Made by a program: the position numbers and the translations under genes | The notes under the pieces: model-generated | Database searches by the model: none | Told to the model about the DNA's origin: nothing | The model's input: only the letters and a program-made list of their open reading frames with translations | Assembly: GCF_030704535.1 (NCBI RefSeq) | Contig: NC_081820.1 | Coordinates: 22,581,001 to 22,645,000 of the forward strand | Reading direction: 5' to 3' | Source of the DNA: Vitis vinifera | Lineage: Eukaryota; Streptophyta; Magnoliopsida; Vitales; Vitaceae | Length of the DNA stretch: 64,000 nt | Part shown: piece after piece, positions 1-11,800 of the stretch | Numbering within the stretch: the first letter of the stretch is position 1 | Layout of the letters: every line of letters begins with the position of its first letter

Positions 1-3000
1 AGCAGAAATCCTTTGGTAAGCTCACTAACCCAGATCATGATTGCTTTCACCAAGCAAGATCTGTCAATTTTTTGCTCTCATCTTGGGAGTATCACAGATT
101 TGTCCTCCCTGAAGAGTACCGGAAGAATGATGTTACTACAGTACCATGCAAATACAGAAGAAAATGCTGATGAATGGGATGGAATGTCAAGAAGGTCCAG
201 TTCTCCACGCCTATCGAGTTCAAATTGGTCAAACAAAGGAGAGGTTGACAGTTTACACTCTACCCTCTGTCCGAAGGATGAAGCACAAGAGGAAGATTCA
301 ATTTTACCCTCAGTACAAAAAGCCCATGATGGTCATCATTATTCACCATCTATTATTTTTCTGGTACATTTTTATTTTTATTTTTATTTTCTTAGGGTAG
401 GGGTAGGGGAGGATGTGGAATACAATGCTACCAATGTCGAATTGTTAAAACTTTAAATATTGAGGGTTTGGGTTCATGAGGATTAGGAAAAAGTGAACAC
501 TTAGACACTTGATAAAACTAAAACTTTATGGCTTAGTGTCTTTTTGGATACACTTTCTATTTTCTATTTTTAAAAACATAAATATAAATTACAAGAACTC
601 TTAGAGGGTTAAATTAAAAATGTAATGGTCTTTAAGAATTGATCGATAAAATTGAGGTTTTAAAAAAAATTTACTACCTCAAATTTTAAATTTTTGAAAG
701 TAATTTTTAAGGATAGAAGGTAAATCTATACTTTTTTACAAAAGTTTCTACTTTTTATATAGAAGTTTTTATTTTTAAAAGTAAAAAACAGGAAGTGTAT
801 CTAAATGAGGTCTTTATGATTTAAAATTATAAAATATGAAGTTTTCTTCATTTGTTGACTTAAAATTTACTACTTAATTCTTATTTAAAGTATTAAGATT
901 ATTTGGTAAAACTAAAATTTTTTGGAAATTATTGAATTTGGCATGCTGCCAGTAATAAGTTAATGAGAAAAAATAGGGAGGAAGAAGTTGATGGTTGTCA
1001 TAGAGAGCTAACGAGAAGTCAAGAGTTTTGTGCAAATAGGCTATGAATTGAATTCAGAAAAGTGACTTCTTTTATCTTAGTCCTTTATTTTGACTTTAAG
1101 TAGTATTATTAAGCTAATTTTTATTGAATTAAATTATAATATTTAATGACAAATTAATTATTGTCACATTAAGTCTTTAAGTCAGTTTACTTGCCCGAAC
1201 TATTTGAATTCAAAATAGTGACTTCTTTTATCTTAGTCCTTTATTTTGACTTTAAGTAGTATTATAAAGCTAATTTTTATTGAATGCAATTAATGACATA
1301 TCAAATTATTGTCATATTAAGTCTTTAAGTTGATTTTCTTTCTAAGCTATCTCCAGCTACAGTTTTGGCTGGATTCTTCCAAATGTTTGGTTCAAACCTT
1401 TCCTATCTAACCATTTGAATAATTTCATTGGCTCTTAAATGATTGCAGGACGAAAAAAATCAAGGACTGGCAACTGACGGAAGTTATGATAGACTAGAAC
1501 CAGCCATTATGTTTACTAAAAACTCAAAGCAGGATGCATTTGAAGAGTCAGTTAAGCGATGGCAAGCAGAAGATGATGCCATGGAGGCCATACGCAAGGC
1601 AAACTTCATCTTTCATTGATTAGCATTTTTTTCTTCCCAAAGAATGGTCATTTGTTAATTTTGTATCTTGAACTTCACCAAAATATGCTTCCCTTAAACA
1701 GGCTACTGCAGAAAACTAAAAGTGCATTTGACAGTGTTTCTATTTAAAGTGCTTCTTGTGGAAACGTTTTCTCTAAAAGTATTTTTAGGATAATCACCTA
1801 TCAAGTACTTCCCCATGAAGCACTACAAGTGATTTTTTGACTTTTTAAAAGTGGTTTTTAATTTTGCCGAATGTTTGTTTTTCTCCACAAACATTTTTTA
1901 TGCTAGAAGTGCTTTCTAAAAGCACTACCAAACGCACTCTTAAGTGAATGATGCTTGCTGTGACCAATGAAACTTTATCAGCCCATAACTTAATTCCATG
2001 CTAAATTTCATATATAATGCTCCCTGGGAGGCTATGGCCAAAAGTTTGGCCTTCTGGATGCATTGAAATATCAGACTTAACTCTCCTAATTACTGGAGTG
2101 AATTTATTTTCCTTAGCACTCTTAGTTTAAGCTCCAAACTATTGTTGATTTTTGATGTAGAGTTTTCTTACATTCTCTTTTTTTCCCCTTATAACTTTTG
2201 TTACACTGCTAATCTGCATCATCATCACTTTAGCCAAAAAGGAGAGAAAAGGGTCTGTACATCTATATCTTTGTAAGCATGATGCATGTGCATGTACACT
2301 CAGATATAAAACATACACTTTTTATTAAGCATCTTCTTTGTTGCCTGTACCTTGTTACAGGCCAAAGAAACTGAAACATTACACACCAAGCATATGAGCA
2401 AAAGGAAAGAACTGGAGGAAGAGCTAGCAAGAGGAAAGGAAGAAGTAGAAAGGATGAAGAATCAACAGGATGAACTCATGAAAGAACTCCAGATGGTCCA
2501 GGACCAGAGATCAATACTGGAGAGCCGAATTGCAGAATCACATTCATCAGAGAAGGAGTTGGAGGAGAAGATCATCTCAGCTGTGAAACTCTTGATAAGT
2601 ATAAGGCAGAAACGGGATGAACTGCTAGTAGAGCACAAAGATGCAATTAGAGAAGTCAATGAACTAAGAGGATCAGTACAAGAGGAGGCTGCAAGCTTTT
2701 GCACACCACAGTTCTTGTCTTTCTCTTTCATGGAGATCAATGAAGCAACCAACAATTTTGATCCATCATGGAAGATTGGAGAAGGAAGTTATGGAAGTGT
2801 CTATAAAGGGGTTCTTCGCCACATGCATGTAGCTATAAAAATGCTGCCTTTTTATGGCTCTCAAGACCACTTGGAGTTCCAGCATGAGGTAAATATAATC
2901 AGGAAATATCTACATAGTATCATTTGTACCCACACACCATCTATATCATCCATCCAAACCATACATTCTGGTGGACTAAAGTCTGAAAATTGTATTGATG

Positions 3001-5149
3001 AGTTTGCTCATGACAATAAAGCAAAGGGCTAATAACTTATTCCATTGAGAAAATTAGCTTATCCTTGGGGAAAAAGTGTTGGTCTAAGGATTTGTGCAAC
3101 AATAAATTGGCATTATTTGGGTTTTGATGCATTTGAGATACTCCCTCCCTATTGTATGGTTTGGATCGGTGATTATGCTAAACTGATATGGATCCTAGTC
3201 ACTAGCATGAACATATATTTTCTGTCTGTCTGTTCAACTCAACCATCAGTTCTAGTTTCACTAGGAGTGAACTGTAACTGCACATTGAGGTATGCACATG
3301 ATTTTCTCAATTTTCCATTTTACATAATTTTTATTTAGGCTAAATCGATATATCCTGCATGACAGACAATCCACTTACATATCACATATCCTGCCTACCT
3401 ATTCAAGAATGTGCATAAATGATTTGACTTTTATATCAGATGAAAATAAATATTTCTCCATAGGAAATCTAATGATGTTGCATCCTGCCTATATTTATAT
3501 ACCTATTCAAATGTGCTTTTTTTTTTTTTGAATACCCTCCCAGATTATCTTTTTCTAATATGGATTGGAATGTTCTAAACCCTCTGTTTGGTTACTGATA
3601 TAACTGAAAGAAAAGATAAAATTCTAAATCTTATGTTTGTGTTGTTAGTTTCCAAATAGTTGAAGTCTCAACTTAGTTAAGCCAAATAGTTGTATTACTC
3701 TCAATTGAATAGGTTTTTCTGTTTTCTCAGGTCCCAATTAGTAAAGCATCTAGTAGTAAAATAGGGACAATTCTTCTTCTTTTGTAGATGGAATGATCGA
3801 ATTTTTATGTGAGACCAAGATTGCTCAGAAAAAATAAAAATAAAAATAGTAAACATGAAAGCTCTTGTCTAGGATGAGATGAAGTCTCCAAGTGCTGTAT
3901 CTTGCAAGGAGCCAGAATATCATGAGTCTTTGAGCATTTTTTTTCTTCTGTTAATTTGTACTTAAATTTCTTCTAAATCCTAAGATTCTGTGGCATTTTA
4001 CCCAAATGGTATTTTGTTCCATAGATAGTTCACATCACCCTAGACAAAATCATAGAAGTTTCTTAACTGTGAGTTATTTCTGTTGGTTGGGTTTCAGGTG
4101 GAGGTTTCGTGTAGGGTGAGGCATCCAAATCTCATGACCCTCATTGGAACATGTCCAGAATCTAGGTCACTTATTTATGAGTACCTCCAAAATGGAAGCC
4201 TTGAAGACCGGCTCACCTGCAGGAACAGAACTCCCCCTCTTCCATGGCAAACTCGAATACGCATTGCCACAGAGATATGTTCTGCCCTTATCTTCCTTCA
4301 CTCCAACAAGCCTTCAATCATCCATGGAAATCTGAAGCCTACCAAGGTGCTCCTTGATGGAAATTATGTTTGCAAGCTCGGTGACTTGGACATCTTGCGC
4401 ATAATCCCTCCAGGTGAAAATATGACTAAAACCAGCCCAAAGAGTACCTCTGCTTATATGGACCCAGAATTTCTTGAGACTGGAGAACTTGCTCCAGAGT
4501 TGGATGTATACTCATTTGGAATTATAATGATGCGGCTTTTAACTGGGAGACCAGCGTTGGGAATAGTGAACGATGTCAAATGTGCACTAGAGAATGAAGT
4601 TTTTAATGCAGTTTTAGACTTTTCAGCTGGGGACTGGCCACTTGAGCAAGCAAATCAGCTGGCTCACTTGGCATTGAGATGCTGCGAGAAAAATCACTTC
4701 AATCGGCCTGATCTTGCATCCGAAGTATGGAGTGTTCTTGAGGCAATGATGGTTTCATGTACCGCCTCAGCAACATGCTTGGGATCCCGACCCCATCGCC
4801 GAATTCCTTCTCATTTCATTTGTCCCATTTTCCAGGTATCAATCATAGAATATTTTCATATTTGGATTACTCAAAACTTCACATTAGAATGTGGGAAATC
4901 ATTCATTTAGGCAATTACAACTTTCTCATGATGACCATTTGTGTTGGTGTATGGATGAAATTGCAGGAAGTCATGAAAGATCCACATATAGCAGCAGATG
5001 GGTTCACATATGAGGCAGATGCAATCAAAGGATGGCTGCAAAGTGGCCACAACACTTCACCAATGACCAATCTTAAGCTATCAGACTGCAATTTACTGCC
5101 CAATTATGCCCTACTTTATGCTATTCAGGAGTGGCAGCAACGATCATGA
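1..5149 (+). CDS. U-box E3 ubiquitin ligase with coiled coil and kinase-like domain (5' end outside window)
   Basis: Visible exons are about 1-312 (partial, right edge uncertain), 1449-1598, 2361-2888, 4098-4835 and 4967-5149; the last four join in phase 0 and end at TGA. Order of domains: Ser-rich linker in exon 1, a charged coiled coil (2361-2690), a kinase-like domain (2700-4750), then a C-terminal U-box (4790-5149, including the stretch DPHIAADGFTYEA). This is the plant PUB/receptor-like cytoplasmic kinase architecture; U-boxes recruit E2 enzymes for ubiquitin transfer, and the upstream part of such proteins usually carries a USP-like domain, which would lie outside the window. The glycine loop (GEGSYGSVYKG) and VAIK lysine are present, but the catalytic loop reads HGNLKPTK and the DFG site reads DLD, so phosphotransfer is doubtful. 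The 1599-2360 intron appears to start with GC. A possible poly(A) signal AATAAA lies at 5241. I am sure of the family, less so of exon 1. Confidence 0.85.
1048..1345. repeat. Two-unit direct repeat, period about 156 bp
   Basis: The stretch starting TTGAATTCAGAAAAGTGAC (1048) is repeated at 1204 with few differences and continues similarly for about 140 bases. It lies in the intron between exons 1 and 2 of the U-box gene. It looks like a local tandem duplication; no coding or transposon signal was seen in it. Confidence 0.8.
1719..1942. mobile_element. MITE-like element (PIF/Harbinger-type guess)
   Basis: The left end AGTGCATTTGACAGTG and the right end CACTACCAAACGCACT are imperfect inverted repeats, and TAA flanks both sides, which fits a three-base target duplication. 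The centre is non-coding. It sits in the GC-AG intron of the U-box gene. Similar TTTGGTAGTG ends occur at 6440 and 31869. The superfamily is inferred only from the ends and flanks. Confidence 0.5.
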
Positions 5150-5249
5150 AACTCCCTTCTTCGTCATTTCTGCTTCTGCTTTCGTAAATCGACATATAGC
5201 AATCGGGTCTCGGTGCAAATTAAGCATTGTACTCGACACCAATAAAAGT

Positions 5250-6425
5250 CTTATTGTTTAAAAAGCCTAGAGACCGAGCATGGCGTCACATGAATGTTGG
5301 TAGAAACCAAATTGGAGGTCGCATAACATTTGCAAATGATCCAATATGTAAAGTTGTGCAACTCTTCTATCTTCCAAACTGCATACACGAATGTAAAAGG
5401 GCTCTCACATTCTGTCACGGAAGTATATATAATTTGGCTGACATCCTACGAAATTCGTCCCAAGAACAAGGTGACATCCCCATGCTCTCTACTTCAATCC
5501 ATCAATTCATAAATCTTAATTTCTCTAGGCATAATGGAGGCAAAGTTTGACGATTTGCCAACATGACTTGAACTCGATATGCTCCTCATGGATTTGGGTG
5601 AGTGTAATCGAGTTTTGATCAAATCTGTATTGATTTACATAACCATTTAATAAATAGGTTGTTTTTTAATAAACCTGTATAACATAAATTTGATTCGAAT
5701 TTATCCATTCAATAATTTTGTCGATTGCCTAACTATAATTTTAAAATATTTAATTCATATTTGACTCATTTTAAACGTGTTTTTAAATAAATAGATCGAT
5801 TTAATCATAAATATGTTCAATTGAGACATTAATCATATAAAATTATATAATATCTAACTCGATCTGATTTAATCATATTACCAGTTTAATAATTAAATAA
5901 TATTTGTGTTTATTTTTTTTGTACTATTATTATATGAGGTATGGGTTGACTTATGTGGTAGAAAATAATTAGGTTTTAAAACACACTACTTAATCATACA
6001 ATTTTCATCTAATTTCCTTATAACACTGGATGGGATGTTCTTCTCCTTCTCCACAGGATTCCATTAAATAAGTCTTACTACATATTAAGATTTACGAGTA
6101 AAAGTTAAATAACAAAATTAAGAGCACATTTGACATAATTTTTAAAAAATACTTTTAACTTAAAAAGTATTTTTAAAAAACATTTTTTGATTGAAAAAGT
6201 GCTTATGAAGAAAAATCAATTCCTTTGATAAAATTTATAAAACAAATTTAAAAAGGTTGAGAAATCATTTATGTAAAACCCACTCTAAATAAGGTTGAGG
6301 CTGCAGAATAGTAAGGTTTTGAATCCTTTTTCCTTTAAAATATTTTTCCATTGCATTTGGTTGGGTTGACAGCCTTAGAAGAAATATGTGGGCTCAATGA
6401 TTACTGTATTGAAAGTGCTAAGTTG
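5250..6425. other. AT-rich intergenic DNA
   Basis: Downstream of the U-box gene. I see no convincing coding exon, RNA gene or complete transposon here; the short open frames at 5227-5550 lack recognisable protein character. Confidence 0.6.
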
Positions 6426-6427
6426 GA

Positions 6428-7225
6428 GTTTCAATGATGTGTTTGGGTAGTAATCATTTTTAAAAGTGTATTTGGAGTAATTTTAGGAAGTGTATTTGAG
6501 AGTAATTCTAGGAAGTGTTTATATTACTTTTAATATTTAAATATATTTATTTATTTTTAAATATTAAAAATTATAGAAACTGTGACATCCTATATTGGAT
6601 AGAGGGAAAAGTTTCTGGCATTATATAAGTATGAACTCCTCTTAACCCTGTAAATGCATTTTAAAGTCGTGAGAGCTTATTTGGGTTCAAAGCGAACAAT
6701 ATCTACACGATTGGGAGCGGGTTGTTACAAATGGTATCAGAGTCAATCCCCGACCTCGGTGTGGGGTTTGTTTGGCCTCGTATGGGTGTTTGACTGTTTG
6801 GCCCCACAATCCCATGGGACACAACGAAGACGTTATGTTTGCATATTCCTCTTAACCAAGTAGACGCGTTTTAAAGTTGTGATGGCCCCTTTGGGTTCAA
6901 AGGGAACAATATCTACACGGTTAGGAACAGGTCGTTGCAAATGGTATCAGAGTCAATTCCCGACTTTGGTGTGGGGGTTTGTTTGGCCCTTAAGGGGTGT
7001 TTGTTTGTTTGGCTCCATAATCTCATGGGACACAACGAGGACGTTGTGTCTGCATAGGGGGTGTTTGTGACATCTCACATCGAATAAGGGGAAAATTTCT
7101 AGCACTATATAAGTATGGACTCCTCTTAACCATGTAAACACGTTTTAAAGCCATGAAGACCCCTTTGAATCCAAAGCAAGTCGTTACAGAAATACTTCCT
7201 AAAATAACTGTGAAACACTGCATAA
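6428..7225. mobile_element. MITE-like hairpin interrupted by TRIM elements
   Basis: Left of the TRIM cluster are GTGTTTGGGTAGTAATC and repeated TTTTAGGAAGTGT/TTCTAGGAAGTGT motifs; right of it ATACTTCCTAAAATAAC is their reverse complement, and AATATTTAAATAT/AAATATTAAAAAT pair across the centre. The two arms therefore form one inverted-repeat element split by the insertion at 6581-7188. Confidence 0.55.
6581..7188 (+). mobile_element. TRIM retrotransposon cluster (three LTRs, two internal regions)
   Basis: LTR 1 spans 6581-6729 (149 bp, TGTGACATCC to GTTGTTACA). An internal region follows with primer-binding site TGGTATCAGAGTC, matching initiator-tRNA-type sites of plant LTR elements. LTR 2 (about 6849-6939) lacks its first 60 or so bases, a second internal region spans 6940-7065, and LTR 3 spans 7066-7188 with a small internal deletion. 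A G-rich tract precedes LTR 3 as a polypurine tract would. LTRs contain a TATATAAG box. No coding capacity, so it depends on proteins from other elements. Flanks are GAAAC and GAAAT, a near-match target duplication. Confidence 0.85.
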
Positions 7226-8760
7226 ATTCCTTAATTAGTATGTTAGTGTTTTCTACACTCAAAAATGCTTTTATAATTTTTGTTTTTGAAATAATTGGTT
7301 AAAAGAGATAAATACTTTTCATATCTCTGAATTTATCAATTCTCATGTTTTTATTTGAAAAGTAACCCATTTTTTACATAAACGTCCTTAAATATTTTAG
7401 TATTTATAATATATTTTAAAAGAAATGGTTATTTTCATAATAATAAAATAAGGGCATTTTTGTCCAAATGGGACCAAAAAATAATGAAATGTTAGATTTC
7501 TAAAATTAGGGTTCCAAATACTCTTTTAATGAAATAACCCTTTTTTTTTTTATAAAAAATATATATTTTTTTTGAAAACTTGTTTTAAAAATGGCGTGTT
7601 TTCTAAAAATATAGTTAAATGGTTTTAAGTTATTTTCATTTATTATATATTAAGAGTTCCTTCGTCAATGATTTAAGAAGCGTTTTTAGTCTAAAAAATA
7701 TTAGTTTTTAACAAAATTTAGGATATATTTTTAAAAATTTTAAAAATCACCTATAGTGTTAGAACATCACTTTATGATGTTCTCTAGTGAAACATTTGAT
7801 AAATGATTCTCCTAAATACACTTCTAGAGAAAACATTTCTATTAAAAGCATTTAGAGCAAAAACATTATTCACAGTGTTTCTATTGAAAGTATTTTTAAT
7901 AAAAGTGTTTTCAAAAATGTTTTTGAAAGTGTTCTTAATAAAAGTGTTTTCAAAAGTGTTTTTAGCAAAATAATTTATAATATTTTCAAGACTTTTAAAA
8001 ATATTTCTTAAATTTTGTCAAACAGCTAATTTTTTTTACAAAAACTCTTTCTAGAATTACTATCAAACGTACTCTAAATTATTTTAAATTATTTTCACTC
8101 GTAAAAAGCTAGAAAATGATTGAGAATAAAATAAAATAGATAAAAATTACGTTTTACAAAATATTTGAAAACACAATCAAACTTTTATTGGAAAAAGTTT
8201 TAAACACTGATTTTAAAAACTATTTTCTTTTTGAAAAATTGTTAAGTGGGTCTTTAAATTCTTATGATGTCTATAAAAGAATTCCCCATAAAGATAGGTA
8301 GAAGGATATTTGGAGAAGATGAAAGAAGATTTAAAATTTGAAGAATGAGTAAAATTTGGTTAAAAGTTGGATGAATTATAGAAAGTATGCGGAAGTTTAG
8401 GGAATGGATTTCATGAAGCAATGGTGGTTAGAAAAAGTAAATAAAGACATAAAATATTTTGAATTTTTTTATTTTATTTCTTACTTAAAATAAAAATATA
8501 AAGGATTTATTTAATGCTAATTTTATAATTATTTAGAAAATTTCAATTTTATAAAATAAATATTAAGAAACAAAAATGGAAGGAAGCATAAGAATGAAGT
8601 CAATTAAATTTTCAATTTAATTGTTGTTTTTTACCATGACATTGACCGTTCTTTTCAAAGTCAAATTACGTGAAGCCCAAGGAAGTCAAAGGAGAGAGAG
8701 TGAGTAGGGCCCTGTGACTTCTAAATTTCGATTTTGCACACCATCATCAGCCCAACACCA
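7225..8760. other. AT-rich intergenic DNA with MITE-like fragments
   Basis: Around 7800-8075 there are repeated AAAAGTGTTTTCAAAA-type motifs and a right end like ATTACTATCAAACGTACTCT, resembling decayed copies of the TTTGGTAGTG-ended MITEs elsewhere in the window. No gene was seen. Confidence 0.45.
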
Positions 8761-8765
8761 TACAG

Positions 8766-8783
8766 GGCCCATGGGCTTGGGCT
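8766..8783. promoter_or_regulatory. Cluster of site II (TGGGCY) promoter motifs
   Basis: GGGCCCATGGGCTTGGGCT contains three TGGGCY motifs in either orientation within 18 bases, shortly upstream of the presumed 5' exon of the zinc-finger gene. Site II motifs are typical of plant housekeeping promoters active in dividing cells. The link to this gene is inferred from position. Confidence 0.5.
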
Positions 8784-8899
8784 GTCAGTCTACATATTTC
8801 TAGGTCGTGTCTTCACGCCCTTCAAGTCACGCGTGTAATCTACTCTCTTGACATGTCATATTTATTATTTATTATTTTTATTCCTATTTTTCACTGAAA

Positions 8900-11800
8900 G
8901 GGTTTCGTTTTCGGCCTTTATATTTTGCTTTCATTCATCGACCTCGAACCTCTTTTTCATTCATCAAAGGTTTTCGGCCGATCACTTTCTCGCATTTTCT
9001 CCCCCATTTTCTTTCCCGCCAAACGTCCCCTGCCCATCTCCCAAAACCTCCCGTAGCTTGGATCATTGGCGATTCTCTCGCACCGATCTCTCTCTCAAAT
9101 CGCCACTGGTACGTTAACTGATTACTACCCTCTCTCCCTTTCTCGTTTTTTGTCGTTAGCCTCACGTGTTGATCACAGATCACATCAAAGGAAGCCCTAG
9201 CAACATTATTTTTTGCGATTTAATTTTTTTTCTCACTTTTTTGATTGATTTTATGTTGCTCTGTTTGGTTGTTGAGAAAACTTTTGTAAAGAAAAGAAAA
9301 CAAAATTTTGAGGTTTGTTTAAGAATTTTTTCGGTTTTGAAGTTTAGATAAAATCTTTCTAAACGGTGCTAAGTTGTTGTGTTAGGCATAGTTGAGTGGA
9401 GGTTGTATTTTTTTGTTGGGTTCCAGACAATAGAAACGATAGATTTGGAATTTTGATTTGTTTTCTCTGTCTTCATATTCTTCGTAAATGACTGAGCATA
9501 AATGAATTGTTTTTCTTTTCGATCTGATGTGATTCGTTTAAGAGGCTTTGATCTTTTTTAGTATTGGTAGTGGTAATCATAAAATTGTCGCCGGATTTAT
9601 TGCCTAATTGTTGATAGTTTGTGATTTTGTTGGATGTGGCGGTGAAAGGGTTCTTACTTTGTGATCCTCTTTTTTAGCAAGATCGGTAATTGCTTGAGGA
9701 GTAATGCTTAATTACTTCTTTGTTTTGTTTTCTTATGGCATACTATTTCACGAGATACGCATTAGTTAGACTTTGTCAAGCATTGGAGATTTAAGCTATC
9801 TGCTTTTAATTTACTATTGCAAGGTTGAATTTGGCAGCTAATCTGTCTGTTTTTTCCTTGTAATTAGGTTTTCTGCAATTTCTGTCTAGCAGTTGTTTCT
9901 AGTTCCTTATTTTGTTAAAATTCAGAAGCCCCTTCTGGTTCCCTGACACCCACATTGTGACAGGGTCTCTTCTAATACACAAAAACGTTAGCTCTGTTAG
10001 CTGGAATGTATCATTAGGTTAGGTATTCATTAGGTTAGGTTCTGTTAGTTAGAGAGAATGCAACACTTTTTTCTTTTTTCTTTTTTTCTTTTGATAGGAA
10101 AATTGGATAACATATATCAATGACTGCCTAAACCCATGTAGAAGGGGAGCATGCAAAGAGGCCAAAGGCAGCTAAAACAACCCCCTTAGCTCCTTGTGAA
10201 TGTACTGAAAAATCAATGATGGGTCAAAGCTACAAACCAAACATAAGAAGAGAACCGCATGTTTGTTATGATATTTTTCAACAGCACTTCTGAGCTTTTC
10301 ACTCTGTCGAACCAGAGTACATTTAAAATTTTAGGCAATCTTTTATATTCACATATTTGATCAATTGAGGACTAATTGAGGACCGAGGTATGGAAATGTG
10401 AGCATTTTTTATTTTTAAATCACTGCCAGAACTATATGGACTGAATTTTTTCCCTAGCTAGTCAACTGAACAAAGTCTCATATCCTAACTTCTTATCTAT
10501 CTGGCCTATACTAGTTCTTGTCAGGACTTAGCTTTATCTAGAGTCATGTCCTCCATGTCTTCTCTCCACTTTGGCCCATGTTCTTGTTTGACCAACCTCT
10601 TGTCATTGTGGCACCTAGGGGAAACCCAAAAGAGAATATGAGTGAAATTAACCAAAGTGTAATATTTTTTCTTAATTTTCCACGGTATTTATGGATTTAG
10701 CTGCAACTTTTCCTTATGCCTTTGTCAGTTTCAGTTGTGAACTCAATTAATTTATGTCCCTTGTTCTTGATAGTTTAAGGTTTTTTTTTCTTTTTTGTGC
10801 AGCGACATTTTATGAGCTAGTAAGTTTCTAAAGTTTGTATCTGCATAGATGCCAGTTGCAAGACTCAAGGATTCTAGTACTTCAGATGCAATGAAATCAG
10901 AAGATGGAAATGATTCTCTGGACAGTTTCATCAGACAAGCAATAGGAAAAGAGCCTTTTCTTTCTTTCTCAAGGGCCGGGGAAAGTCCAGTACAGTGGAT
11001 CCAATTACTCCATGCTTTAGATCAGCAAGGTACTTGCAAATTATTTAATGGATTAAGAATTAACTATTCTATAGAAGGCAAGAAGCATTCTCTAAAGCAT
11101 TATAATGGTCTCAGTTCACATGCATTTGTGCCTAATGGAGTTAAGAAATCTGTTCACCATTTAAAAAGTGGTGGGCTGCCTTTAAAGGGAACAAAGAATG
11201 TACCTGAACATATGCAACCACTCAAAATCTCTGAGGCCATTGTTGCCTTTGCTCAGGCCGCTGCTATGGCCAATGTGAGCCTGAAAAATGTATGTCATAT
11301 GTTGTAAGCTGGTGTTTGAATTGCTGCTACCATTAGGTCTTCTTATGTTGAATGAAGTATTTTGATTCTTTAGTTGTGTCTTATGGCAGATCTCCCTGGT
11401 TGGCCATTGCTTTCTCCTTTGAAGGTACAAATGCAGAAGTGTGAGAAGTGTTCCAAAGAATTTTGTTCACCCATTAATTACCGAAGACATATACGTGTAC
11501 ACCGTCGGACTTTGAACATTGATAAGGTTTGCTTATTGTCTTGCAATTATGATTTTCTGTTAATTTGTGCCACTTCTTTTGAAGTTTTGTTTAAGATTTC
11601 TACTTTAGCTTCTTTTAAGTTCATTCATTTCCATGTTTTTACTGAATTTGCAGCTTTATTTCTTTTCATTTTGTTTATTTTCTGTAGCATTATTTATTAC
11701 TTTCTCAGTTGTCTGATGTTAGTTTACATTTTGTAGGATTCAACTAAAAACAGGAATCTATTAGGAGCATTTTGGGATAAGGTAATACTTTTCTTCTTGT

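Noticed and set aside
6654-7262. Several short open frames on both strands around the TRIM cluster
   Set aside because: They follow the LTR and internal repeat sequence, are not shared as proteins between repeats, and TRIM elements have no coding capacity.
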